From contig NZ_CP009755.1 of the NCBI RefSeq assembly GCF_000772085.1, positions 496,001 to 560,000 of the forward strand: a DNA stretch of 64,000 bases, written 5' to 3'. Made by a program: the position numbers and the translations under genes. The first letter of the stretch is position 1; each line of letters begins with the position of its first letter. Positions 44,444 through 52,035 of the stretch are shown here, in pieces. Under the pieces are notes generated by a model. It was not told where the DNA came from, did not search any database, and saw nothing but the letters and a program-made list of their open reading frames with translations. This DNA comes from Curtobacterium sp. MR_MD2014 (lineage in GTDB: Bacteria; Actinomycetota; Actinomycetes; Actinomycetales; Microbacteriaceae).

Positions 44444-45507
44444 GATGCCGCCTCGGTGCTTCGCCGCAGCCAATGGTCCGCTGCAACACGGCCATCGAAC
44501 TGCGGTAGCGCCCGGATCACTTCGGCCGGATGCAGCGGCGCATCGAGGGCTGCGGCAAGGGCACCCGCGAGAGCGTCGATCTGCTCCACGTGATGACCGT
44601 TCGTGACGAGCCAGTCTGCTAGGCCCGTGTCCGGGGTGCTCACCACCGTCACTCCGGCCCGCAGCGCTTCCTTGATCGGCAGCCCGATCTGTTCGCGCCA
44701 GCGGCCTTCTCGGAGGGACGGGGCCGCGAGCACGGAGCTCTGGGTGAGGATGTCGTGAACCTGATCGTGTGGAAGTTGTCCGAGGAATATTCGTTGCGCT
44801 GGGTTCTTGTCCGACCAGGTGCGGACCTCTGAGACGAGCTCCCCGTTCCCGATGATCCGGATCTGCCGATCCGCGTGACCCGTTTCGATCATTTCCCAAG
44901 CCTTCATCAGTGCGGGAACCCCCTTGCGTGTCTCGAGCGCACCCACGAAGACCGCGCCGCGCCGGTCTTCGGGCAGCGCAGGTCCGGTCGGCCGTCCAGG
45001 AAGTTCCTCGATCAGAGTGGAGTGCATCCCCCGGACGAGCGGCAAGCTCTGGTACGCCCGACGGGACCCTTCTGACCCGTAGACGACGGCATCGATCAAC
45101 CAACGAGCGGAGAGTCCGAGGGCTCCGCGCAGAGGAGCGGAGATCCACCTCGGAACTTTGCGTGTGCCGAGCAGGGCAGTCTCAGGATCGTTGTTCTCGA
45201 TGGCATAGAAGACACGTCTGGCCGATCGCCGCGATGTCAACTTGTGAACCACCAGCAGCGCGAGCGTGCGCGGAAGTTCGCGAGCCCAGAGAAGCTCGGG
45301 TACTTCAAGCGTCTCAACCTCCGCGAAGGCCAGTGTCAGAAGGGCCTTGAGGGTCGACATCGGAACGAAAGCCGGAGCAACCTCGCCGGTGATGTCGTAG
45401 TTCGTCTTGAAGTACCAACCTTCTGCTGGCACCAGCTGCTCGTGTCGCTCCACCTGCGCAGCCCTGAGCTCAGGGTAGATGCGGACAGAACGACCGCCTG
45501 CCGTCAT
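44440..45507 (-). CDS. Glycosyltransferase family 4
   Basis: A 355-residue GT-B enzyme. AVFVGALETRKGVPALMKAWEMI begins the donor domain, RIIGNGELVSEVRTW and FLGQLPHDQVHDILTQSSVLAAPSLREGRWREQIGLPIKEALRAGVTVVST complete it with the E-Q-I-G-L-P-I-K-E-A motif. ATG 45507 overlaps the upstream stop (ATGA) and follows the operon pattern. Confidence 0.85.
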   Translation of the reverse strand: MTAGGRSVRIYPELRAAQVERHEQLVPAEGWYFKTNYDITGEVAPAFVPMSTLKALLTLAFAEVETLEVPELLWARELPRTLALLVVHKLTSRRSARRVFYAIENNDPETALLGTRKVPRWISAPLRGALGLSARWLIDAVVYGSEGSRRAYQSLPLVRGMHSTLIEELPGRPTGPALPEDRRGAVFVGALETRKGVPALMKAWEMIETGHADRQIRIIGNGELVSEVRTWSDKNPAQRIFLGQLPHDQVHDILTQSSVLAAPSLREGRWREQIGLPIKEALRAGVTVVSTPDTGLADWLVTNGHHVEQIDALAGALAAALDAPLHPAEVIRALPQFDGRVAADHWLRRSTEAAS

Positions 45508-46610
45508 CGTCGCTTCTCGTCCATCAACCTGCTCAGTGCGAGCTCGTAAGCAGCGCACACTCCGTCCCACGAATAGTCCTGCACCGCACGATCTCTGGCT
45601 GCTCGTCCGAACTGATCCTGCTCTGGCGCCTGCATCATCGTCTCGACTCCTCTGACGATTGCATCCGTTGTCGCCTCGACGAAGATTCCTGTCTCGCCGA
45701 GTGTCTCTCGGTTGTACGGCGTATCCCGGGCCACCGTGGGGGCACCGCTCGCCATCGCCTGCACGAGCGCTGGGTTCGTCCCACCGACGCTGTGGCCATG
45801 GAAGTACGCGCCTGCGTGCTGCCAGAGCGAGCGCAGCTTGTCGTCGTTGTTGACGTGGCCGAGCCAGTGCACGTTCTCGGAGTTTGCGCTCAGCTGTCGA
45901 GCTGCTTCATCCAGATGGCCGTTGAAACCGTCACTACCCACGATGACGACAGGCCAGCGGCCTTCGAGCTGCCGGGCCGCGGAGAAGAACTCGTTGACGC
46001 TGTTCTCCGGAACGAAGCGTGCGACGTAGAGCACGTACCCCCGGTGCTGCAGACCGTCCTCCACGTCGAGGGCTTCGTGCGTGTCACCGCCGTACGGGAT
46101 GAACGTGCCGCCCACCCCGAAGTCCCTTCTCCAGCGGTCGCCGATGGCCCGAGCGTCGAAGACGAGTTCATCCGCCCAGCGGGCAGACATCGCTGCGCCT
46201 GAGCGGAAGACCGCTTTGGCGACTCGGTTCCACTTGGCGCGGTCCCACTCGATACCGTCGACGTTGAGCAGCGAAGGGATGCCCCGCGCCCGTAACGCCG
46301 GCAAGAAGAAGCCATTTGCGACGTTCATGATCAGGGCCACATCGGGCTTGTTGACGAGAGCCGAAGCGGACGCAGTCGCGCCGAAGGAGAGCGTGCTGAG
46401 GGACTTCGAGTTGAGGCCCCATGTGTACTTGCTCCGGACGTCTGGATGCGCCGACGGGTCAGTCTCGGTGACCGACCCTCGCCGCCCGTAGACGGTGACG
46501 TCCCAGCCGGCTTCGACCAGGTAAGGCGCGAGGCGACGCACGGCTGTCTCGAATCCGCCGTAGTAGCTCGGATAACCGCGTGTGCCGATGATGGCCACAG
46601 ATCGACGCAC
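45504..46610 (-). CDS. DUF1972-type glycosyltransferase family 4 (rhamnosyltransferase-like)
   Basis: A 368-residue GT-B protein. VAIIGTRGYPSYYGGFETAVRRLAPYLV is the DUF1972 signature of WchF/Cps2T-like rhamnosyl- and mannosyltransferases that act early in repeat-unit synthesis. The donor domain has VLYVARFVPENSVNEFFSAA and HSVGGTNPALVQAMASGAPTVA. GTG 46610 is chosen over the longer TTG start at 46634 because GGAG stands six bases upstream of it. It is the first gene of the minus-strand glycosyltransferase run, close to the right edge of the lower-G+C cassette. Confidence 0.85.
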   Translation of the reverse strand: MRRSVAIIGTRGYPSYYGGFETAVRRLAPYLVEAGWDVTVYGRRGSVTETDPSAHPDVRSKYTWGLNSKSLSTLSFGATASASALVNKPDVALIMNVANGFFLPALRARGIPSLLNVDGIEWDRAKWNRVAKAVFRSGAAMSARWADELVFDARAIGDRWRRDFGVGGTFIPYGGDTHEALDVEDGLQHRGYVLYVARFVPENSVNEFFSAARQLEGRWPVVIVGSDGFNGHLDEAARQLSANSENVHWLGHVNNDDKLRSLWQHAGAYFHGHSVGGTNPALVQAMASGAPTVARDTPYNRETLGETGIFVEATTDAIVRGVETMMQAPEQDQFGRAARDRAVQDYSWDGVCAAYELALSRLMDEKRR

Positions 46611-46742
46611 AGATCGCTCCGCTCTTGGGTGCAAGGACTTTCATCGTAGAGGGCAATACGAAGTGACCCTCATCATCGATGCTCTGGACGCGGCTGGTCT
46701 GGCTGCGACGTCGAACGAATCCTCACCCTTAGACTGAGCCGC

Positions 46743-48563
46743 ATGTCCGACCAGCCCGAGTCGCGACGCGCTGCAGGGAGCCGGGGGTCCAGGGCCCGCG
46801 TCGTCTTGTGGACCGTCCTGGCCGTCGTCCTCCTGCTGATCCTCGCCGCCGTCTGGGTGGGGGTGCGCGGTGTGCTCGCCAAGGGGCATCTCGAACGGGC
46901 GGTCTCTGACGTCAGCACGCTGCGGTCGCAGTTGACGGACGCGGACACGAGTGCGGCGCAGCAGACCGCGAAGCGCCTGGAGGACGAGGCGTCCGCGGCC
47001 CGGTCGCTCACCGGGGACGCGGTGTGGGGCGCAGCCCAGTACGTCCCGTTCTTCGGGACGAACCTGCGTGCTGTGCGCGAGGTCGCCGTGGTCGTCGACG
47101 ATGTGGCCGACGGTGCGGTGAGTCCCGTCGCCGGCGTCGTCGGTGGGCTCGGCGTCGACTCGTTCGCGCCGAAGGACGGCAAGGTCGACCTCGATCCACT
47201 CGTCACCGCGCAGCCGGCGGTCGCGCAGGCGGCCGAGACGCTGACGAAGGCCGACCGCGATGCGCAAGCGATCGACACGAGCGGCACGCTCTCGCCGGTG
47301 ACGTCTGCGGTCAACCAGCTGCGGAACGCCGTGCAGTCCGCGTCGACGCAGGTCGACACGGCCAACCGCGTCGTGCAGCTCGCACCGGCGATGCTCGCTC
47401 GGGACGGCGAACGCAACTACGTGCTCCTGTTCCAGAACAACGCGGAGCTCCGAGCAGGCGGGGGCATCCCGGGTGCCGTCGCGCTGCTCAAGGTGCAGGA
47501 CGGGTCGATCAAGCTCGAGAACCAGGCCGCGGGTTCGTCCTTCGGCCCCTACGAGCAGCCGGTGCTTCCGCTCGAGTCAGACACGGCCAGCCTGTACGGG
47601 GACATCACCGGCAGGTACATGCAGGACGTCAACCTCACACCACGCTTCGATGTCACTGCGCAGCTCGCCCGTGAGATGTGGAAGCAGAAGTTCGGGCAGG
47701 AGGTCGACGGAGTCCTCGCGATGGACCCGGTGACGCTGAGCTACATGCTCCGGGCGACGGGGCCGGTGCAGCTGGCGACCGGTGAGACCCTCACCTCGGA
47801 CAACGCTGTCCAACTGCTGCTGAGCGACGTCTACGCCAAGTACCCGGATCCCGCGGTCCAGGACGTCTTCTTCGCCTCAGCCGCGAGCGCGGTCTTCGAC
47901 AAGGTGTCGAGCGGTGGCTTCGACGCGAAGCGGTTCATCGGAGCGCTGACCCAGGGGACCGACGAGGGGCGCCTCCGTCTGTGGAGCGCGTCGGAGGACG
48001 AGCAGCGGCGGCTCGACGGGACGCCGCTGGCCGGCGAGCTTCCCACCGCGTCTCGAGAGACCCGGCAGTTCGGCGTCTACCTGAACGACGGCACCGCCGC
48101 GAAGATGGACTACTACCTCGACAAGTCCGTGTCGGTCGGATCGTCGGTCTGCCGGCAGGACGGCCGTCCGACCTCCGTGGTCGAGGTCACCCTGAAGAAC
48201 ACCGCACCGGCCGACGCCGCAACGAGTCTCCCCGAGTACGTCACGGGCGGTGGCATCTTCGGTACCGAGCCCGGGAAGATCAAGACGCTCCTCGCGGTCT
48301 ACGCGCCGGAGAACGCCATCTACCTCGGCTCGACGCAGGACGGCAAGCAGGTCGGCGTGCAGACGGCGACGGACGGTGGGCACCCGGTCGCGCAGCTGCA
48401 GACACTGCTCGGACCGGGGGAGAGCACGACGTTCCGGGTCGCGTACCTCGGGGACGCGAAGTTCGCGAACGCCGGTGTCGAGGCGATCTCGACGCCGGGC
48501 GTCGAGCAGGGCAAGGTCGAGCCCCTGCGGTTCGAGTGCAAGGACCCGATCCCCGCGAGCTGA
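46743..48563 (+). CDS. DUF4012 membrane-anchored protein
   Basis: A 606-residue protein with one N-terminal helix (VVLWTVLAVVLLLILAAVWVGV, about 20-41) and a large extracytoplasmic region. NYVLLFQNNAELRAGGGIPGAVALLKV is the DUF4012 hallmark, and DVTAQLAREMWKQKFGQEVDGVLAMDPVTLSYMLRATG follows. DUF4012 proteins often close actinobacterial polysaccharide loci and resemble LytR-type domains in architecture, but the reaction is unknown. ATG 46743 is seven bases after TAGACT (46730-46735), a leaderless start. Base composition returns to the high-G+C level of the flanks. Confidence 0.85.
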   Translation: MSDQPESRRAAGSRGSRARVVLWTVLAVVLLLILAAVWVGVRGVLAKGHLERAVSDVSTLRSQLTDADTSAAQQTAKRLEDEASAARSLTGDAVWGAAQYVPFFGTNLRAVREVAVVVDDVADGAVSPVAGVVGGLGVDSFAPKDGKVDLDPLVTAQPAVAQAAETLTKADRDAQAIDTSGTLSPVTSAVNQLRNAVQSASTQVDTANRVVQLAPAMLARDGERNYVLLFQNNAELRAGGGIPGAVALLKVQDGSIKLENQAAGSSFGPYEQPVLPLESDTASLYGDITGRYMQDVNLTPRFDVTAQLAREMWKQKFGQEVDGVLAMDPVTLSYMLRATGPVQLATGETLTSDNAVQLLLSDVYAKYPDPAVQDVFFASAASAVFDKVSSGGFDAKRFIGALTQGTDEGRLRLWSASEDEQRRLDGTPLAGELPTASRETRQFGVYLNDGTAAKMDYYLDKSVSVGSSVCRQDGRPTSVVEVTLKNTAPADAATSLPEYVTGGGIFGTEPGKIKTLLAVYAPENAIYLGSTQDGKQVGVQTATDGGHPVAQLQTLLGPGESTTFRVAYLGDAKFANAGVEAISTPGVEQGKVEPLRFECKDPIPAS

Positions 48564-49002
48564 GCGCGAACCATACGTCCGCGCCTCGTCCACGGACCGG
48601 AGGCGACGGCGTGTCGAGCCGCGTAGCGCGATTCGAGCTGTCCCCAGAGTGGGGGGTCTGGACTTTCCTGAGCACCCGGCTCAGCCGGTCCCAGGTGGGA
48701 CTGCGCGCGGCCCGGCGCTGTCGGAGGTAGTACCCGCAATGGCCTCTCAACTGGGTTTTTCGCCGGGGAGGGACGCCTCCTGACGGGGTGTCGAGCGATG
48801 CAGAGGTGTCCCTGATGCGCACCGGGATCGGCTCGATCTCGAAAAAGTTTCGGATCTGGTGGCAACAACCTGAGGATTCCCGCTAGATTGAGGGAACTTC
48901 GCCATAGCGACCGCTTGCTCCTTCACGGCTTGCGTTTGGGGGGAGTGCCACGGGCTCTGGGTGTCAGGGTCTGCAGGATCAGATTCTTAGGGGAAACACT
49001 TC
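48564..49002 (+). promoter_or_regulatory. 439-base leader region of the small LAFTG surface protein
   Basis: No gene is convincing here. TAGATT at 48884-48889 is a good -10, giving a 5' leader of about 105 bases. A CCCCA-GAG-TGGGG palindrome lies at 48642-48654. The stretch 48840-48890 is the most A+T-rich of the flank (GAAAAAGTTTCGG). The start codon at 49003 has AGGGGAA at 48989-48995 as its ribosome site. No known riboswitch consensus was recognised. Confidence 0.5.
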
Positions 49003-49560
49003 ATGAAGAAGCTCATCGCAGCTGCCGTCCTCGCGGGCGCAGCGTTCATCGCCATCCCGACCGCGGCGAACGCTGCCGGCTACGCGCCGGACTCGAGCGT
49101 CTCCGTCTCGGGCAGCTACGTCGCGGGCGGCACCGCCAACGTCAGCTTCACCGACGGTGCATTCCAGAACGGCGAGACCGTCAACGTCCAGGTGACCGGC
49201 GCCGGCGCCGTGACCCTCGGTGCGCTGCCGACCACGACGGTCTCGAAGGCCTACACGGCTTCGCCGACCGGCGCGCTCGTCGTCAAGGTCACCTTCCCGG
49301 CCGGTGCTTCGGGTACCTACAACCTGACCGCCACGGGCGCCACCTCGGGCGTCGTCGGCCTCGCCTCGTTCACCGTCGCCCCCGGCGACACCGCCGTCAC
49401 GGTCGGTTCGAACGGCAACTCCGGCACCCCCGGCCAGCTCGCCTTCACCGGTGGCACCATCTCGACGCTCGGCCTCTGGGCTGCCGGCGGCGCCATCGTT
49501 CTCGGTGGTGGCCTCCTGGTCGCCCGCAAGTCGGTCCGTCGTCAGCACGACGCCGCCTGA
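49003..49560 (+). CDS. Small LAFTG-anchored cell-surface protein
   Basis: A 185-residue exported protein: signal peptide MKKLIAAAVLAGAAFIAIP...ANAAG (about 1-25), a single Ig-like beta domain rich in Thr/Val, then L146-A-F-T-G150, a hydrophobic helix (LGLWAAGGAIVLGGGLLVA) and the basic tail RKSVRRQHDAA. This is a class-E-type sortase signal (LAxTG). The product would be linked to the wall by a sortase that is not in this window. A clear AGGGGAA ribosome site and a strong terminator suggest high expression. Confidence 0.9.
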   Translation: MKKLIAAAVLAGAAFIAIPTAANAAGYAPDSSVSVSGSYVAGGTANVSFTDGAFQNGETVNVQVTGAGAVTLGALPTTTVSKAYTASPTGALVVKVTFPAGASGTYNLTATGATSGVVGLASFTVAPGDTAVTVGSNGNSGTPGQLAFTGGTISTLGLWAAGGAIVLGGGLLVARKSVRRQHDAA

Positions 49561-49576
49561 GCACAGCTGAACTGAA

Positions 49577-49610
49577 CGAAGCCCCCGGCACCTCGGTGCC
49601 GGGGGCTTCG
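49577..49610. terminator. Hairpin terminator after the LAFTG gene
   Basis: CGAAGCCCCCGGCAC pairs with GTGCCGGGGGCTTCG around CTCG, 17 bases past the stop codon. The arms resemble those of the terminator at 29143-29173. Confidence 0.88.
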
Positions 49611-49654
49611 TGCTGTCGTCGATGGAGGAACGAGGACGGGTCAGGTCGGACGGA

Positions 49655-49783
49655 TCAGGTGACGACCAGGGCGATCGCCACGACGGCGATCACGACGAGC
49701 GGCGCGACGATCCACAGCCACCAGGGGAAGGTCGACGGCCGGCGGTAGGGGCGATGGTGCTTCCGATCGGGGTTCGGGTCCAT
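49655..49783 (-). CDS. 42-residue single-helix membrane protein
   Basis: A short frame encoding MDPNPDRKHHRPYRRPSTF followed by one long helix (WWLWIVAPLVVIAVVAIALVV) and a Thr end. A hydrophilic, positively charged N-terminus then one membrane segment at the C-terminus fits a small tail-anchored protein. The family is not recognised. It is too short to be certain, but hydrophobic codon content and the gap without another gene support it. Confidence 0.55.
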   Translation of the reverse strand: MDPNPDRKHHRPYRRPSTFPWWLWIVAPLVVIAVVAIALVVT

Positions 49784-49835
49784 GCGCTGACCGTAGGCCG
49801 CGCACGGGCCGAGCGGTTCGTCCGTCGTCAGATCG

Positions 49836-50726
49836 TCACACTGCGGCCCGCGACTGTCCGCGAGCCGCGCTCACGCGGGCCCGCCCCAGCACCACGATCC
49901 CCAGCAGGACCCCGAGCACCGCTCCGGAGGTGTTCGACAGCACGTCGTCCACCGACGCGAACCGCGCCGGCAGGAACAGCGCCTGCACCGTCTCGATCGC
50001 GCAGCTCGCCAAGAATCCGCCGAGCATGCCGACCCACCACGCGCGCGCGCCGAAGAGCAGCAGCACGAAGAATCCGAACGGCACGAAGAAGAGCACGTTC
50101 GCGGTGAACTCGACCGATCCGTAGTCGAGCCACTGCGGAGCGCCGAGCCGGTGCCCCGCGGCGATCGCCCGCGTCAGCCACGGGTGGATCCCTCGGTCGA
50201 CGGGGGAGCCCGCCGTCGCCACGAGGACCACCAGGAGCGCGTAGGCGGCCGCGAGCGTCCACGCCACCCGCTTCGTGCGCCCCGACGCGTGCGCGGCGCG
50301 GTGTCGTGCGTGCCAGGCCGCGTCGAGCAGCGCCCCGACCGCGACCCCGACGAGGCCCGCGAGCACGACGGACCGGAACCGCTCGCCCGGGGTGGAGGAC
50401 TGTGCCGCCACGACGACGGCGGCCGCCAGCACGACGACGGCGCTCACCAGGGCGCGTCTCGCCACCCCGGCCGGCCGGGAGGCCCGGCTCGCCCCCGCCA
50501 GCAGCACCGGCAGCAGGGCGGTCACCAGGGTCACCGCGATCGCGGCCACGAACCCGTCACCGAGCGTCAGGGTGCCGTGCCCGAGCGCGCGCAGCGCGCC
50601 CACGAGGTGGAGCAGCGCGGACCGGACCCGGTCCGCGACGCCGGGCACCAGCAGGACCGCGCCCACGAGCACGACCGCAGCCACCATCCCGCTGCGCACG
50701 ATCGTGGTCCTCGTCCTGGTGCTCAT
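49836..50726 (-). CDS. VanZ-family membrane protein
   Basis: A 296-residue protein with about seven helices; the C-terminal VanZ domain shows SVEFTANVLFFVPFGFFVLLLFG, GGFLASCAIETVQALFLPARFASVDDVLSNTSGAVLG, the conserved E-x-x-Q and D-x-x-x-N-x-x-G. VanZ proteins are linked to low-level teicoplanin resistance and envelope stress, but most are uncharacterized. ATG 50726 has TAGCGT (50740-50735, minus strand) eight bases upstream, consistent with a leaderless message. A half copy of the hairpin core (GCGCCTCCCGTCC) lies just beyond at about 50748-50760. Confidence 0.85.
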   Translation of the reverse strand: MSTRTRTTIVRSGMVAAVVLVGAVLLVPGVADRVRSALLHLVGALRALGHGTLTLGDGFVAAIAVTLVTALLPVLLAGASRASRPAGVARRALVSAVVVLAAAVVVAAQSSTPGERFRSVVLAGLVGVAVGALLDAAWHARHRAAHASGRTKRVAWTLAAAYALLVVLVATAGSPVDRGIHPWLTRAIAAGHRLGAPQWLDYGSVEFTANVLFFVPFGFFVLLLFGARAWWVGMLGGFLASCAIETVQALFLPARFASVDDVLSNTSGAVLGVLLGIVVLGRARVSAARGQSRAAV

Positions 50727-50817
50727 CGGGAACGACGCTAGTGGGCCGCGCCTCCCGTCCGGGATGGACGCGAGGGGACCTCGGGAACCCGCAGGAAGCA
50801 GTTCATCCACGGAACGA

Positions 50818-50978
50818 GTACCCCGATCGCGCACCTGTACCCCGTTCCCGCGTCCCCCGACCCCGGAAATCCGGGGCTGTACCCCGATCCGTATGCACGA
50901 AACCCGTGAATGGACGGGCATCGCTGGCGTCGCCGGGGGACGTTCTCGTACGGTTGCACCATCACCTGATGTACCCCG
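50818..50978 (+). promoter_or_regulatory. Four GTACCCCG repeats upstream of the NYGGY gene pair
   Basis: GTACCCCG occurs at 50818, 50837, 50879 and 50971, three of the copies continuing with ATC or GATC. A small hairpin CCCCGGAAATCCGGGG lies between the second and third. The cluster sits between the vanZ gene and the first NYGGY gene and may be a regulator-binding array; no known regulator is matched. Confidence 0.45.
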
Positions 50979-50997
50979 GATCGCGAAGGAGAGCGAC

Positions 50998-51324
50998 ATG
51001 AGCACCACCGTCACCACCGACACCCGCGAGGTCACCCTCGACACCGACACGGTCGACGTCATCGCGATCCTCGAGGCCGAGGCAGAGCACTCCGGCCGCG
51101 CAGCACGTGCCAAGACCACGTGGACGCAGGAGGACGACGGCGAGTGGATCGCCAACTACGGCGGCTACTTCGGCGGCAGCGTCGACAAGCGCGACGGCCG
51201 CTACGTGGCCTCGGACACCTTCGGACTCGTCGTCGGCGACTTCGCCACGCTCGAAGAGGCCCAGACGAAGCTCTCGGACCAGCTCCACGTGATGCTGCCG
51301 GCCGTGATCCGTCCGGTCGCGTAG
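50998..51324 (+). CDS. NYGGY-motif small protein A (unknown function)
   Basis: A 108-residue soluble protein. A Thr-rich start (MSTTVTTDTREVTLDTDTV) precedes a compact domain: KTTWTQEDDGEWIANYGGYFGG, DGRYVASDTFGLVVGDF, ATLEEAQTKLSDQLHVMLP. Its neighbour shares W-x(5)-G-W-x-ANYGGY-GG, V-SDTFG-VGDF and the L-EAQ helix. The pattern of beta strands followed by a helix may be a small binding or antitoxin-like fold; the family is not recognised. ATG 50998 follows AAGGAGAG by six bases. Confidence 0.6.
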   Translation: MSTTVTTDTREVTLDTDTVDVIAILEAEAEHSGRAARAKTTWTQEDDGEWIANYGGYFGGSVDKRDGRYVASDTFGLVVGDFATLEEAQTKLSDQLHVMLPAVIRPVA

Positions 51325-51437
51325 TGCCCGACGACCATCCGGCCCTCGCGGCCAGCACCACCAGCCAGACCCGTACCACCAGCACGACCCGAACCACCAG
51401 CACCGTCCAGCACCACAGCAGCACGAGGAGCACCACC

Positions 51438-51767
51438 ATGAGCACCAGCGTCGCCAACAGCCAGCAGGCCGAGGTGACCGTGGACACGGCGACCATCGAG
51501 GTCATCACCGGCATCGCTGCCGGCGTCGTGTCCCCCGATGCACCGGCCCGGGCGCACGTCGTCTGGTCCGAGGCCGACGCGGGGCTCTGGGCGGCGAACT
51601 ACGGCGGCTACTACGGCGGCGTGATCGACCAGCAGGGCGCACACTTCTTCGTGTCCGACACCTTCGGTCAGTACGTCGGCGACTTCCGCTCGCTGCACGA
51701 GGCGCAGGACCGCCTCGCCGAGCGGGTCCACCAGCTGCTGCCGGACGTGCGCCGCACGCTCGACTGA
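51438..51767 (+). CDS. NYGGY-motif small protein B (tandem paralogue)
   Basis: A 109-residue protein related to its upstream neighbour: HVVWSEADAGLWAANYGGYYGG, GAHFFVSDTFGQYVGDF and SLHEAQDRLAERVHQLLP align in order. It seems to have arisen by tandem duplication. GAGGAG precedes ATG 51438; an in-frame GTG at 51324, overlapping the stop of gene A, would add a Thr/Ser-rich N-terminal stretch built on ACCACCAGCAC repeats, which is unlikely to be translated. No known function. Confidence 0.6.
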   Translation: MSTSVANSQQAEVTVDTATIEVITGIAAGVVSPDAPARAHVVWSEADAGLWAANYGGYYGGVIDQQGAHFFVSDTFGQYVGDFRSLHEAQDRLAERVHQLLPDVRRTLD

Positions 51768-51780
51768 GCAACGATCCGAC

Positions 51781-51832
51781 CGGGAGACCCGGGTCACCTC
51801 CGCCACACGCCGGACGTGACCCGGGCCTCCCG
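51781..51832. terminator. Hairpin (GGACGGGAGGC-like) after the NYGGY pair
   Basis: CGGGAGACCCGGGTCAC (51781-51797) pairs with GTGACCCGGGCCTCCCG (51816-51832) with one mismatch. Confidence 0.7.
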
Positions 51833-51899
51833 TCGTCGTGCGCCCGCCGCGACCGTCGTCGCGGGGCGGCCAGCATGCACCCCCAGTTCGAGGAGGGTC

Positions 51900-51912
51900 C
51901 CCCACACTGGGG
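51900..51912. promoter_or_regulatory. CCCCA-N3-TGGGG palindrome upstream of the giant surface-protein gene
   Basis: CCCCA-CAC-TGGGG lies 124 bases upstream of the start codon; a matching CCCCA-GAG-TGGGG is upstream of the other LAFTG gene (48642-48654). It might be a shared operator. The rest of 51833-52035 holds no gene, and no -10 is clear; GTGTTGACCC at about 51917 contains a -35-like TTGACC. Confidence 0.4.
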
Positions 51913-52035
51913 ACCGGTGTTGACCCCTGGTGCACTCAGTGTCCTGCCAGGATCGGGACGACGCCAGCGACCGTCCCTCTGCACGGACCGTCACGACAGC
52001 TCGGCGTCGGCATCGTCTCGACCCGAAAGTGACTC

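Noticed and set aside
51324..51437. Longer start of NYGGY protein B through the ACCACCAGCAC repeats
   Set aside because: A clear GAGGAG ribosome site precedes ATG 51438, and the extension is repeat-encoded Thr/Ser with no counterpart in protein A.
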